From Limisphaerales bacterium (GTDB taxonomy: Bacteria; Verrucomicrobiota; Verrucomicrobiia; Limisphaerales; SXTU01), in NCBI GenBank assembly GCA_009773355.1, contig WRPG01000003.1, positions 1 through 64,000 of the forward strand: 64,000 nucleotides of DNA, written 5' to 3'. Shown here piece by piece: positions 48,591-56,886 of this stretch. A program made the position numbers and the translations under genes. The first letter of the stretch is position 1; every line of letters starts with the position of its first letter. The notes beneath the pieces were generated by a model. The model was not told where the DNA came from and ran no database searches. It worked only from the letters and a program-made list of their open reading frames with translations.

Positions 48591-49811
48591 TCAGCCCGCC
48601 CGTCGCGCCCAGCGGAGTTTCGCGGGTGACGAGCGCGGGTTGTCGCGGCGCTCCTCCGCCGTGGGCCGGATGACTTCGGGGGAAATCTCCGCATAAGTGC
48701 CCTCGCGCTGGCCCGCCTCGAAGGCCTTCTTCACCCGCCGGTCCTCGCCAGAGTGGAACGTGAGCATCGCCACGCGTCCGCCGGGGTTCAGGCACGCGGG
48801 CAGGTGGCGCAGCAACGTGTCGAGCGCGGAGAACTCGTCGTTCACTGCGATGCGCAAGGCTTGGAACACGCGCCGCACTGTGAGGTCCGCCTCGCCCTTG
48901 TGCATCGTCGGCAGCGCGGCGCGGATGGCGGTGACAAGTTCGCGCGTCGTGGTGAATGTGTGGCGAGCCAAGGCGACGGCGAGCTCGGTCGCACGCGGCT
49001 CGTCGGCGTTGGCGTGAAGCAAGTCCGCCAGCGCGGCGGGTAAAGTCTTTGCGAGCAACGCGGAAGCGGACTGACCTCGTTGCGGATTCATCCGCATATC
49101 CAGCGGCCCGTCGCCCTTCGTGGAGAAACCGCGGGTCGGATCATCAATCTGCATCGAGGACACCCCGAGGTCCGCGAGGATGCAGTCCGCCCCTGCCGCG
49201 TAGGAGACGACGTGAGGAGTCTCTAACTGGATTGGGTCTGGCGTTTGGGGTCTGGGATCTGAGGACAAGTGAGACTCCTCACGTCGTCTCCTACTGGCGA
49301 ATTGCGCCAGCGCCTGTGGCAGTCCGGCGAAGTTGCTGCGCACGGCGGTGAACGTCTCTGTGCCAAAGCCCGCCTCGCGCAAGCGCGCCTCCGTCTTCGG
49401 CAGTTCCACCGGGTCCGCATCCAAGCCGAGCAAGTGGCCGCCGGGCTGGAGCCGCGCGAGCAACTCGCGCGCGTGGCCGCCGTAGCCGAGCGTGCAATCC
49501 ACCGCCAGCTCACCGGGTTGCGGCGCGAGCACCAAGAGGATTTCCGCGACCATGATGGGCCGGTGCGTGCCGGCGGGCGTCTTCCCGGAGGCGAGCACCT
49601 TCGCCACTGTCTCGGCGTAGCGCTGCGGGTCGAGCTCCTTGTATTTCTCCTCGAACCGGCGCGGGTTCCTGCCCGAGTAACGTGGCCGGCGGCGATGCGG
49701 CGGCCGAGGCGTTGGATTGTCAGGTGAGGGCAAGGCGAAGTCGGTCAAGATGCGGGGGAGTGTGTTCTTGACCCGGCAAATGCGCAACGAAAGCGGCACG
49801 CATGAGGCCAC
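48591..49811 (-). CDS. rsmH: 16S rRNA m4C1402 methyltransferase RsmH with inserted repeat
   Basis: RsmH methylates N4 of C1402 in 16S rRNA. Motifs are HRPIMVAEILLVLAPQ, the AdoMet loop VDCTLGYGGHARELL, ADLGVSSMQIDDPTRGFS and the closing GGRVAMLTFHSGEDRRVKK plus PRSSPAKLRWARR. An element with family A arms is translated in frame at about residues 173-204, between the Rossmann loop and ADLGVSS. There is a basic Pro/Arg-rich N-terminal extension of about 80 residues, and the start is unclear: GTG at 49811 is the outermost choice, with other non-ATG starts inside. No mra/mur cluster genes are visible nearby. Confidence 0.9.
   Translation of the reverse strand: MASCVPLSLRICRVKNTLPRILTDFALPSPDNPTPRPPHRRRPRYSGRNPRRFEEKYKELDPQRYAETVAKVLASGKTPAGTHRPIMVAEILLVLAPQPGELAVDCTLGYGGHARELLARLQPGGHLLGLDADPVELPKTEARLREAGFGTETFTAVRSNFAGLPQALAQFASRRRREESHLSSDPRPQTPDPIQLETPHVVSYAAGADCILADLGVSSMQIDDPTRGFSTKGDGPLDMRMNPQRGQSASALLAKTLPAALADLLHANADEPRATELAVALARHTFTTTRELVTAIRAALPTMHKGEADLTVRRVFQALRIAVNDEFSALDTLLRHLPACLNPGGRVAMLTFHSGEDRRVKKAFEAGQREGTYAEISPEVIRPTAEERRDNPRSSPAKLRWARRAG
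49200..49294. repeat. Family A element with GGGTCTG heptamer core, inside rsmH
   Basis: Arms 49200-49224 and 49270-49294 are inverted copies (core GACGTGAGGAGTCTC). The interior runs in 7-bp units GGGTCTG, GCGTTTG, GGGTCTG, GGATCTG. It is translated through rsmH. Confidence 0.9.
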
Positions 49812-49862
49812 GAGGGCCGACGGCCGGAAAGGAGGGCGTGATTGACCACGCGCCCCGAGGTT

Positions 49863-50525
49863 TCAACAGGCAGCGAACTGAGTCATCGTGGACTTGCCGA
49901 CGAGCAGGTCGTTCACCGCCTGAGGCAGGGGGGAGAGAATCGAGGCGAACACATCATCGGACACTGCCACCGGCAGCCGCAGCGTTGCCCCACCTGAATC
50001 AAGGAATCCGCCGAGCGTGCGTTGGGAATAGAGCAGCAGTCCTTGTCGTAGTGGCAGCGAATACTGGGCGAGGAACACGCCGAAGACCAACGTGTGCCAG
50101 CCGTGCGCCGCGCCGTCCTCGACCGCGCGCAAGTAACGCTGCACGAGCCGCTGGTCGCGCAGCGGACGGAGCTTGTTGAGCTGCCGGCGGCCCACGGCGG
50201 CGCTGGCGGCGCGGAATTCCCTCAGGCGGGCGTCGCGGCCCAGCGCCAGGTCAAGCGCGAGGAGTTCGCGCAGCTCGTTGCGCGTGGCGTGGCCGTGCGC
50301 GGCGAGGATGGCGGGCAGCTCCACCGGCAGCAGGATTCGGTCGCGGTAGCCGGCGAGGAAACGCCGAAGCGTGGCTTCGTCCCGCACGGCCTCCAGCGTC
50401 AGCGCGGCCGCGGCGAGGGGCAGGGCGGGCAGCGCCTCCGGCGAGCCGAGCTGCGCGAGCAGCTCCCGCGCGTCGCCGGTGAGTTCCGGCGCGAGCGGCT
50501 CGGGTGCGAAGGCAGTGCGCGTCAT
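49863..50525 (-). CDS. Conserved-looking protein of unknown function
   Basis: The 220-residue product is helical and Ala/Leu-rich, starting MTRTAFAPEPLAPEL. Segments with a clear fold-like pattern are RDRILLPVELPAILAAHGHA, TRNELRELLALDLAL and GRRQLNKLRPLRDQRLVQRY, then GWHTLVFGVFLAQYSLPLRQ. A urease-accessory-like (UreF) helical fold is conceivable but not supported by a motif. The ATG at 50525 is preferred to an upstream in-frame start. It sits between rsmH and a palindromic element and has no obvious operon partner. Confidence 0.65.
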   Translation of the reverse strand: MTRTAFAPEPLAPELTGDARELLAQLGSPEALPALPLAAAALTLEAVRDEATLRRFLAGYRDRILLPVELPAILAAHGHATRNELRELLALDLALGRDARLREFRAASAAVGRRQLNKLRPLRDQRLVQRYLRAVEDGAAHGWHTLVFGVFLAQYSLPLRQGLLLYSQRTLGGFLDSGGATLRLPVAVSDDVFASILSPLPQAVNDLLVGKSTMTQFAAC

Positions 50526-50601
50526 GCGTTGCGGCGAGGCTATCGGGGAAGCGTTTGCCAGCAACGCAAATGTCAGCCCGGAAAACTATCGCTTGACGCA
50601 G

Positions 50602-50690
50602 GGAGCGCCGGTGTCCAACCGGCGGCTGGCCTGCATATGGGACATCGCACTCCAGACTTTTGTTTCGCGCCGGTTGGACACCGGCGCTCC
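50602..50690. repeat. Family D inverted-repeat element
   Basis: Perfect 23-bp arms (50602-50624, 50668-50690), each a hairpin around GCCGGTGTCCAACCGGC. Length 89 bp. It ends 3 bases before the metF stop codon position (50694) and lies between two minus-strand genes. Confidence 0.92.
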
Positions 50691-50693
50691 GAC

Positions 50694-51581
50694 TCACGCC
50701 AGCCTGAGGTTCTGCAGGATGCGCGTGGTGGCGTGCGCCTTGTTCAGCGTGTAGAAGTGGATGCCCTCGACACCGTTCTTGAGCAGGTCGGCGCATTGCG
50801 CGGAGGCGTATTCGATGCCGAAGGCCGTGGCCGCCGCGTCGTCCGTGCCGCACTTGTCCAAACCGGCGAGGAAGGGCGCGGGCAGTTGCGCGCCGCACAG
50901 CGCGGTGAAGCGCTTCACCTGCGAACCGCTCGACGCGGGCAGGATGCCGGGCACCAGTGGCACGGTGACGCCCTGCTTCGTGAGGTAATCGCGGAAGGCG
51001 TAGAAGTCCGCGTTGTCGAAGAAGAGCTGCGTGACGACGAAGTCCGCGCCGCAATCAATCTTGGCCTTGAGGCGGTCCCAGTCCACTTGGCGGCCTTCCT
51101 TGCAGGCGATGTGGCCCTCGGGAAAACCAGCGGTGCCGATGCTGAAGCCGCCGAGTTCGCGCAGATGGCTGACGAGCTGGTGGGAATACTCGAAACCGCC
51201 GGGCGTCGCCGTGAACTCGCCGCCGCCGGGCGGGTCGCCGCGTAGCGCGAGGATGTTCTTGATGCCGCGCGCGCGCGCCTCGGCGATGACGGTGGTCAGC
51301 TCGGCCTTGGTCGCATTGACGCAGGTGAGGTGCATCATCGCGGTGAGGCCGTGCTCGCGCTGGATGCGGTCCACGATGCCGATGGTCTTCTCGCGCGTGC
51401 TGCCGCCCGCGCCGTAGGTCACGGAGCAGAAGTCCGGCTTGAGCTTCATCAGCTCGGGGATGTGCCGTTCGAGCAGGTTCTTGTCACCCTCGTCGGTCTT
51501 CGGCGGGAAGAACTCGAACGAGATGACGGGCTGGCCCGCCGCTTTTTTTGCCGCGTGGATGTCGCGGATGAACTGAATCAT
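50694..51581 (-). CDS. metF: 5,10-methylenetetrahydrofolate reductase
   Basis: MetF reduces methylene-THF to methyl-THF with NADH and FAD for methionine synthesis. The 295-residue protein shows the usual markers: ISFEFFPPKTDEG with the catalytic Glu, SVTYGAGGSTREKT, ILALRGDPP, FSIGTAGFPEGH and DFVVTQLFFDN. The ATG at 51581 (MIQFIRDIHAAKKAAG) is preferred; an earlier start would add a Pro-rich stretch. No SAM riboswitch was recognised upstream. Confidence 0.95.
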   Translation of the reverse strand: MIQFIRDIHAAKKAAGQPVISFEFFPPKTDEGDKNLLERHIPELMKLKPDFCSVTYGAGGSTREKTIGIVDRIQREHGLTAMMHLTCVNATKAELTTVIAEARARGIKNILALRGDPPGGGEFTATPGGFEYSHQLVSHLRELGGFSIGTAGFPEGHIACKEGRQVDWDRLKAKIDCGADFVVTQLFFDNADFYAFRDYLTKQGVTVPLVPGILPASSGSQVKRFTALCGAQLPAPFLAGLDKCGTDDAAATAFGIEYASAQCADLLKNGVEGIHFYTLNKAHATTRILQNLRLA

Positions 51582-51637
51582 GGGCGGGAGAGTGCGGGGG
51601 GACGGCGCGTGCGGCAAGTTTGCAGTGGAGGTGGTGC

Positions 51638-51711
51638 GCGTGCTGCGTGTTCCGTGATCTCGTTCGGGGGCGTCCGGTGCTTAATCACGCAACACGCAGC
51701 ACGCAACACGC
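51638..51711. repeat. Heptamer-built inverted repeat between metF and lemA
   Basis: Left units GCGTGCT, GCGTGTT, CCGTGAT (51638-51658) face right units ATCACGC, AACACGC, AGCACGC, AACACGC (51684-51711); 20 of 21 paired bases match. It ends 8 bases before the lemA stop codon and fills most of the lemA-metF gap. Confidence 0.88.
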
Positions 51712-51718
51712 CCTCGCC

Positions 51719-52282
51719 TCAGAACTTCACCTTCGGCGCTTCCTTCTCCGCTTGCGGCGTCTCGAAGAACGGCTCCTCCTTGAAGCCCAGCATCCCGGCG
51801 ATGAGCACGGCGGGGAAGGTCTGGATGCCGGTGTTCAGCTTCGTCACGGCGTCGTTGTAGGCCTGGCGCGAGAACGCGATGCGGTCCTCCGTGCCGGTCA
51901 GCTCGCCCTGGAGCGAGGTGAAGTTCGTGTTTGCCTTGAGGTCGGGATACGCCTCGGACACGACGAGCAGGCGGGCGAGCGCGGAGCTGACTTCGCCCTC
52001 GGCCTTGATCTTGTCGGCGGGCGTCGTGGCGCTGATGGCGCGGGCGCGGGCGGCGATGACGCGTTCGAGCGTCTCCTTCTCGTGCGTCGCGTAGCCCTTG
52101 ACGGTCTCGACGAGATTCGGGATGAGGTCGTGGCGGCGCTTGAGTTGCACGTCAATCTGCGCCCAGGCGTTCTTCACCGCCTGCCGCAGCGCGACGAGGC
52201 CGTTGTAGATGCCCACGCCCCACAGGCCGACGACGATGACGACGGCGACCACCACTCCGAGGAAAATCAGGAACGGAATCAT
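51719..52282 (-). CDS. lemA: LemA-family membrane protein
   Basis: The 187-residue protein has one N-terminal membrane helix (FLIFLGVVVAVVIVVGLWG) and the LemA signature YNGLVALRQAVKNAWAQIDV, with LKRRHDLIPNLVETVKGYA following. It ends with the typical AFSRQAYNDAVTKLNTGIQ and FPAVLIAGMLGF segments. LemA proteins have an extracytoplasmic helical bundle and are often near a peptidase gene; here no such gene is present. Function remains undefined. Confidence 0.93.
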   Translation of the reverse strand: MIPFLIFLGVVVAVVIVVGLWGVGIYNGLVALRQAVKNAWAQIDVQLKRRHDLIPNLVETVKGYATHEKETLERVIAARARAISATTPADKIKAEGEVSSALARLLVVSEAYPDLKANTNFTSLQGELTGTEDRIAFSRQAYNDAVTKLNTGIQTFPAVLIAGMLGFKEEPFFETPQAEKEAPKVKF

Positions 52283-52365
52283 GGCGCGAGCGTAGCAGCG
52301 GCGGGCGGCTTGGCAATGGCGCGAAGGCTACATGTCCAAGCGGGGTTTGTAGCCAAGCGGCCGGT

Positions 52366-53112
52366 TCAGCCGTGCGGCTTCTCCGCCACGTTGATGCTCA
52401 TCACGCCGCCGAGGAAGTTCACGACGCGCGCATCCGCCGCGCCGAGCGCGCGCAGCTTTTCGTCCACGCCGCGCTGCGCGGGGTAGTGCTGGAGCGATTC
52501 GAGAATGTAGGCGTAGGCCGCCGCGTTTTTGCAGAAGACCCGGCCGAACACCGGCACGGCGAAGCGCAGGTAGGCGAAGTAAGCCCCGCGCCACGCCGCG
52601 TGGTCCGGCTTGCCGAAGTCCAGCACCAGCAGGCGCCCGCCCGGCTTGAGCACGCGCCACATCTCGCGTAGGCCGTCATCCACGCTCGCAAGATTTCGCA
52701 AGCCGTAGCTGATGGTCACGAGGTCAAAGTGCGCGTCCGGAAATGGCGTGTGCAACGCATCACCTTGTAGGAATTGCGGATTGTCCGCCGCGCCGCTTTG
52801 AACTTTGAACCTTGAACCTTGAACCTTCCTCGCCTTCGCGACTTCAAGCATCGGCGCGCTGAAATCCATCCCCGTCGTCCTCGCGCCCGCCGCCGCGAGG
52901 GCGAACGCCACGTCCCCGGTGCCGCAGCAGAGGTCCAGCGCGGTGTCGCCGGGCTTCACCGCCGCGAGCCGGAGCAGCCGGCGCTTCCACCAGCGGTGCA
53001 GGCCGAAGCTTTGCAGGTCGTTGATGAGGTCGTAGCGCGGCGCGATGGCGGCGAAGAGGTCGTTGACCCGCTCCGCCCGCCGTTCGCCCGCCACGTAAAA
53101 CTGGTTGCCCAT
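52366..53112 (-). CDS. ubiE: Menaquinone/ubiquinone C-methyltransferase MenG/UbiE, with in-frame repeat
   Basis: The 248-residue enzyme methylates demethylmenaquinone (or the ubiquinone precursor) using AdoMet. The family markers are RYDLINDLQSFGLHRWWKRR, motif I ALDLCCGTGDVAFAL, DALHTPFPDAHFDLVTISYG and LRNLASVDDGLREMWRVLKP. A TTGAACC heptamer run is translated in place of a surface loop (about residues 95-105, KVQGSRFKVQS) between the AdoMet site and GDALH. Probably menG, as nothing indicates ubiquinone synthesis. The polyprenyl synthase at 9479 could supply its substrate. Confidence 0.93.
   Translation of the reverse strand: MGNQFYVAGERRAERVNDLFAAIAPRYDLINDLQSFGLHRWWKRRLLRLAAVKPGDTALDLCCGTGDVAFALAAAGARTTGMDFSAPMLEVAKARKVQGSRFKVQSGAADNPQFLQGDALHTPFPDAHFDLVTISYGLRNLASVDDGLREMWRVLKPGGRLLVLDFGKPDHAAWRGAYFAYLRFAVPVFGRVFCKNAAAYAYILESLQHYPAQRGVDEKLRALGAADARVVNFLGGVMSINVAEKPHG
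52798..52829. repeat. Heptamer tandem repeat TTGAACC inside ubiE
   Basis: Four 7-bp units (TTGAACT, then TTGAACC three times) plus TTCC are translated in frame as a loop of the methyltransferase. The same unit occurs before the Gfo/Idh gene and at the addB start. Confidence 0.9.
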
Positions 53113-53236
53113 CGCGCCGCAGGGTAGCGGGCGGCCTACAAATCGCCCGCAAAATTCTTGTATCCCATCCGCCCCGCCGTGTGTTCATCCTCTGCGCCGG
53201 CAAACGGCCAGACCGAAAACTCAACTCACGACCCCT

Positions 53237-54037
53237 ATGAACGCGATGCACGAAGTGGACTACAAGATTTACGGCGACGACATGCAGTTCGTCGAAGTCG
53301 AGCTGGACCCGATGGAGGCCGCCGTGGCGGAGGCCGGCGGCATGATGTTCATGGACGACGGCATCGAGATGGAGACCATCTTCGGCGACGGCTCGCAGCA
53401 GAACAGCGGCTTCCTCGGCGCGCTCATGGGCGTGGGCAAGCGCCTGCTCACCGGCGAGTCCATGTTCATGACCGTTTTCCAGAACCGCGGCGTCGGGAAG
53501 AAGCGCGTGGCCTTCGGCGCGCCGTATCCGGGCAAAATCATTCCCGTCCACCTCTCCGAAATCGGCGGCGAACTCATCGCGCAAAAGGACTCCTTCCTCT
53601 GCGCCGCGAAGGGCGTGAGCATCGGCATCGCCTTCAACCGAAAGATTGGCGTCGGCCTGTTCGGCGGCGAGGGCTTCATCATGCAGCGGCTCCAGGGCGA
53701 CGGCTGGGCGTTCATCCACGCGGGCGGCACGCTCTACCAGCGCGACCTGGCGATGGGCGAGGTGCTGCGCGTGGACACCGGCTGCGTCGTGGCCTTCCAG
53801 CCGACCGTTTCCTTCGACATCCAATACGTCGGCAAGATCAAGTCCGCGCTCTTCGGCGGTGAAGGCCTCTTCTTCGCCACTTTGCGCGGGCCGGGCCGCG
53901 TCTGGCTGCAATCCCTGCCCCTGAGCCGCCTGGCCGACCGCATCGTCAGCTCCTCGAAGTATGTGCAAGGCGGCGGGGGCCGCGAGGAAGGCTCGCTGCT
54001 CGGCGGGTTGGGCCGCGTGCTGGACGGGGACAACTAA
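53237..54037 (+). CDS. AIM24/TIGR00266-family protein
   Basis: The 266-residue protein has the glycine-rich beta-helical pattern of the AIM24 family: YKIYGDDMQFVEVELDP, AAVAEAGGMMFMDDGIEM, FFEN-like TVFQNRG, KGVSIGIAF, VGLFGGEGFIMQRLQGDG and SALFGGEGLFFATLRGPG. Members are soluble, widespread and of unknown biochemical role. The ATG at 53237 is followed by the usual family start. The upstream 124-base divergent gap to ubiE shows no clear promoter. Confidence 0.92.
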   Translation: MNAMHEVDYKIYGDDMQFVEVELDPMEAAVAEAGGMMFMDDGIEMETIFGDGSQQNSGFLGALMGVGKRLLTGESMFMTVFQNRGVGKKRVAFGAPYPGKIIPVHLSEIGGELIAQKDSFLCAAKGVSIGIAFNRKIGVGLFGGEGFIMQRLQGDGWAFIHAGGTLYQRDLAMGEVLRVDTGCVVAFQPTVSFDIQYVGKIKSALFGGEGLFFATLRGPGRVWLQSLPLSRLADRIVSSSKYVQGGGGREEGSLLGGLGRVLDGDN

Positions 54038-54093
54038 CTGGCCTCCCTTCGCCCGCGCTTGTCCCCGTCGTGCGGCCTGCTACGCTGCGCGCC

Positions 54094-55386
54094 ATGCAAT
54101 TCACCAAGTCACTTGTCGGCGGTCTGCTGCTCGCCGCCAGCCTCAGCGCGTTTGCCCAGCGGCCCAACACCACCAACTACGATGAGAGCAAAGTCGGCAA
54201 CCTCCCGTTGCCCGACCCGCTGATGTGCGCGGACGGCACGAAGGTCACAGACGCGAAGACCTGGCAGACCAAGCGCCGCGCGGAGGTTTTCAACCTGTTC
54301 CAGACGCACGTCTATGGCCGCAGTCCTGCGAAGCCGGCGAGCTTGCTCTACGAAGTCACCAAGACGGACCCGCGCGCGCTCGGCGGCAAGGCGACGCGCA
54401 AGGAAATCGCCATCTGGCTCACGGGCAAGAAGGACGGGCCGCGTCTCGACTTGCAGCTCTTCGTGCCCAACGGTGTGAAGGGGCCGGTGCCGGCCTTCCT
54501 CGGCTGCAACTTCAACGGCAACCACGCCGTCCACGCCGATCCAGGCATCACGCTCAACCCGCGTTGGATGCGCAACAGCCAGGACAAGAAGAGCGTGGTG
54601 GACAACCGCGCCACCGAGGCCGCGCGCGGCTCCGAGGCCAGCCGCTGGCAGGTGGAGATGGTCATCGCGCGCGGTTACGCGCTGGCGACCTACTACTACG
54701 GCGACGTGGAGCCGGATCACGCCGAGGGCTGGAAGACCGGCCTGCGCGCCGCACTGGCGAAGGACGGCGCGAACACGCAGTTCGCGCCGGACGCGTGGGG
54801 CGCGATCAGCGCATGGGCGTGGGGCCTGAGCCGCGGGCTGGATTACTTGGAGAAGGACAAGGCGATTGACGCGAAGAAAGTGGCGGTCATCGGCCACTCG
54901 CGGCTCGGGAAAACTTCCCTGTGGGCGGGCGCGAGCGACGAGCGGTTCGCCCTCGTCATCTCGAACAACTCCGGCGAGGGCGGCGCGTCCATCTCGCGGC
55001 GCGACTTCGGCGAGACCATCGCGGTGCTGAACAAGAATTTTCCGCACTGGTTCTGCGGCAACTACAAGCAATACAGCGACCACCCCGAGAAGCTGCCCGT
55101 GGACATGCACGAGCTGGCCGCGCTGGCCGCGCCGCGCCCGCTCTACATCGCGAGCGCCGAGGAGGACAAGTGGGCGGACCCGAAGGGCGAGTTCCTCGCG
55201 GGCAAGCTCGCCGAGCCGGTGTATGCGCTTTTCGGAAAGAAGGGCACCGGCGTCGCCGACTGGCCCGCCGTGGATCGTCCCGTCGGCGAGTTCATCGGCT
55301 ACCACGTCCGCACCGGCAAGCATGACGTGACGGCCTACGACTGGGAGCAATACCTCCGCTTCGCGGACAAGCACTTCAAAAAGTAG
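54094..55386 (+). CDS. Exported CE15-like glucuronoyl esterase
   Basis: The 430-residue protein has a signal peptide (MQFTKSLVGGLLLAASLSAFA) and an alpha/beta hydrolase fold with nucleophile Ser in AVIGHSRLGKTSLWAG, the GxSRxG form of carbohydrate esterase family 15. It is followed by SNNSGEGGASISRRDFGET, also typical of bacterial CE15 proteins. The catalytic His is likely in YHVRTGKHDVTAYDWEQ. Such enzymes cleave ester links between glucuronoxylan and lignin. Start chosen at the ATG preceding the signal peptide. This supports a plant-polysaccharide-degrading lifestyle. Confidence 0.87.
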   Translation: MQFTKSLVGGLLLAASLSAFAQRPNTTNYDESKVGNLPLPDPLMCADGTKVTDAKTWQTKRRAEVFNLFQTHVYGRSPAKPASLLYEVTKTDPRALGGKATRKEIAIWLTGKKDGPRLDLQLFVPNGVKGPVPAFLGCNFNGNHAVHADPGITLNPRWMRNSQDKKSVVDNRATEAARGSEASRWQVEMVIARGYALATYYYGDVEPDHAEGWKTGLRAALAKDGANTQFAPDAWGAISAWAWGLSRGLDYLEKDKAIDAKKVAVIGHSRLGKTSLWAGASDERFALVISNNSGEGGASISRRDFGETIAVLNKNFPHWFCGNYKQYSDHPEKLPVDMHELAALAAPRPLYIASAEEDKWADPKGEFLAGKLAEPVYALFGKKGTGVADWPAVDRPVGEFIGYHVRTGKHDVTAYDWEQYLRFADKHFKK

Positions 55387-55439
55387 GACCGCGCGGCGGA
55401 GTTCGCTGGCCGGCCGGGCGGGAAGTGAAGCCGTTGCCC

Positions 55440-55537
55440 CGTGCCGGCGATTTGCAATCGCCGTCCTGTGCTCCCGCAGCTTCAGGCCGCCTCGAACTCC
55501 TGTAGCCCCCGGACGGCGGTTGCAAACCGCCGGCACG
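55440..55537. repeat. Family B inverted-repeat element (copy 6)
   Basis: Arms 55440-55463 (hairpin GGCGATTTGCAATCGCC) and 55514-55537 (GGCGGTTGCAAACCGCC) are inverted copies with compensating differences. Length 98 bp. It lies between the convergent esterase and lipoprotein genes and leaves 53 and 10 bases to them. Confidence 0.92.
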
Positions 55538-55547
55538 CGCGCTCGGC

Positions 55548-55952
55548 CTACTGGGCGGAGATCTTCCCCGTCTGCTGGTTGATCACCCACTTCTTGCCGC
55601 CGGGCAGCACGGGGATGGAGGTGATGATCTTGAGGCTGACCATCTCGTTGATGTCCCGGGGCACGCGCTTCTTCTCGCGGATGTAGTCGGCGAGGAAGTC
55701 GTTGAGCGTCTGGGTCATCTCCTGAACGTAGGCAGCGTCGTTGGATTCACGGGTGGTCACCAGAGCGGGGGCCGGTCCGCTCTCCACCGAGGCGGCTGGC
55801 CTCGGGGAGGTTGGAACGGGATTGGCCGGGGCGGCTGGAGGCTCGGCCACTGGCGGCGCGGGTTCCGGTGTGACGCCTTTCCGCCTGTGGCACCCGGCGG
55901 TGACGACGATGGCGCACGCGAGCAACGGCACGACCAAGGGTAGCGTTTTCAT
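55548..55952 (-). CDS. Small lipoprotein of unknown function
   Basis: The 134-residue protein has a lipoprotein signal ending VTAGC, a Pro/Ala-rich spacer of about 45 residues and a C-terminal domain of about 70 residues (MTQTLNDFLADYIREKKRVP, then DINEMVSLKIITSIPVLPGG). The ending KWVINQQTGKISAQ resembles short pseudopilin-associated proteins in Verrucomicrobiota, but I do not know a function. It is 12 bases downstream of the pseudopilin gene and likely in its operon. Confidence 0.75.
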   Translation of the reverse strand: MKTLPLVVPLLACAIVVTAGCHRRKGVTPEPAPPVAEPPAAPANPVPTSPRPAASVESGPAPALVTTRESNDAAYVQEMTQTLNDFLADYIREKKRVPRDINEMVSLKIITSIPVLPGGKKWVINQQTGKISAQ

Positions 55953-55964
55953 GAGGTGGCGTGG

Positions 55965-56786
55965 CTAGTCGTCCATGCGGATGGTCCACATCCCGGAAGG
56001 CGCGTTGATGGGCGTGCCCGCGCGGATGGTCTTATCGAAGGGGATGAACTCCGCGTGCCCGTCCACGAGCAACCAGTTCCATTTCGCGTTGTGGTAATAA
56101 TTCTGGTTCTGGCCGGCAATGGAGGTGGTGGTTCCCGGATTGTAAATGAGTTGGTCTGGACTGTCGGTGACGCTGGTGTTTGAGCCGCCCTGGAAATTTC
56201 CAACTGTGGCCCGCTCGTGGATCATAATGGTGGAAGCGGAGGCGGGAACGATGGCCAGGCGCAACCGGGCAGGGTTGAGAGTGCCGAGCGGGTTGAAGAA
56301 CAATCCCACGCCGCCTGAACTACCCGGGTGCGGTGGATAATTCGCCCCGGACATGGAGCCGGAGCGCGGCATCGAGTAGCTGCGCTTGGCAAGCGTGGTG
56401 TTAATGCGGATGAACTTGTCGGCCGGACATTCGTAGGCTCGCAACGAATCGGCCACGGGCATATTCTGTCCAGCGAGTTGGGAAACGTCCTTCGAGCCGC
56501 CTGTGTAACGGTGGAGGAAGTCGTCAAACGAAAGGTTCGGTCCCGCTGCGACGGGAGCATAAAACGCGGGCGGTATGCCATCGTCATTATCCCCCGCGTA
56601 AATGAGAGCGCCAGTGCCAATCTGCTTGAGGTTGCTTAGACACTTGGTGGCCCCGGCGCGCATCTTTGCCTTCGAGAGCGCGGGCAAAAGCATCCCCGCC
56701 AGGATCGCGATGATGGCGATGACCACGAGCAGTTCAATCAGGGTAAAGCCAACGGAACGACGCGGCGCAGCGCTGAGGGACTTCAT
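55965..56786 (-). CDS. Pseudopilin with H-X9-DG motif
   Basis: The 273-residue protein has a prepilin cleavage site G13/F14 followed by [19 protein letters not shown] and [13 protein letters not shown]. The C-terminal part shows [18 protein letters not shown], the H-X9-DG motif of this PVC pseudopilin family. The ATG at 56786 gives a 13-residue basic leader. It is likely cotranscribed with the following lipoprotein. A TTGACA on the minus strand (56816-56821) is a possible -35, but no -10 is evident. Confidence 0.92.
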   Translation of the reverse strand: MKSLSAAPRRSVGFTLIELLVVIAIIAILAGMLLPALSKAKMRAGATKCLSNLKQIGTGALIYAGDNDDGIPPAFYAPVAAGPNLSFDDFLHRYTGGSKDVSQLAGQNMPVADSLRAYECPADKFIRINTTLAKRSYSMPRSGSMSGANYPPHPGSSGGVGLFFNPLGTLNPARLRLAIVPASASTIMIHERATVGNFQGGSNTSVTDSPDQLIYNPGTTTSIAGQNQNYYHNAKWNWLLVDGHAEFIPFDKTIRAGTPINAPSGMWTIRMDD

Positions 56787-56886
56787 TGGCTTTTCATGCT
56801 CCTCAGCGTTGAGTTTGTCAACGTCGGGGCCGCACCTGACGCGTCGCACGATGCATCGCGCCCGCTGCCATGCTGGAGCACGGAAC

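Noticed and set aside
51582-51718. A SAM or other riboswitch upstream of metF
   Set aside because: On the minus strand metF starts at 51581, and the sequence before it is explained by the heptamer hairpin (51638-51711); no conserved SAM-riboswitch core was seen.
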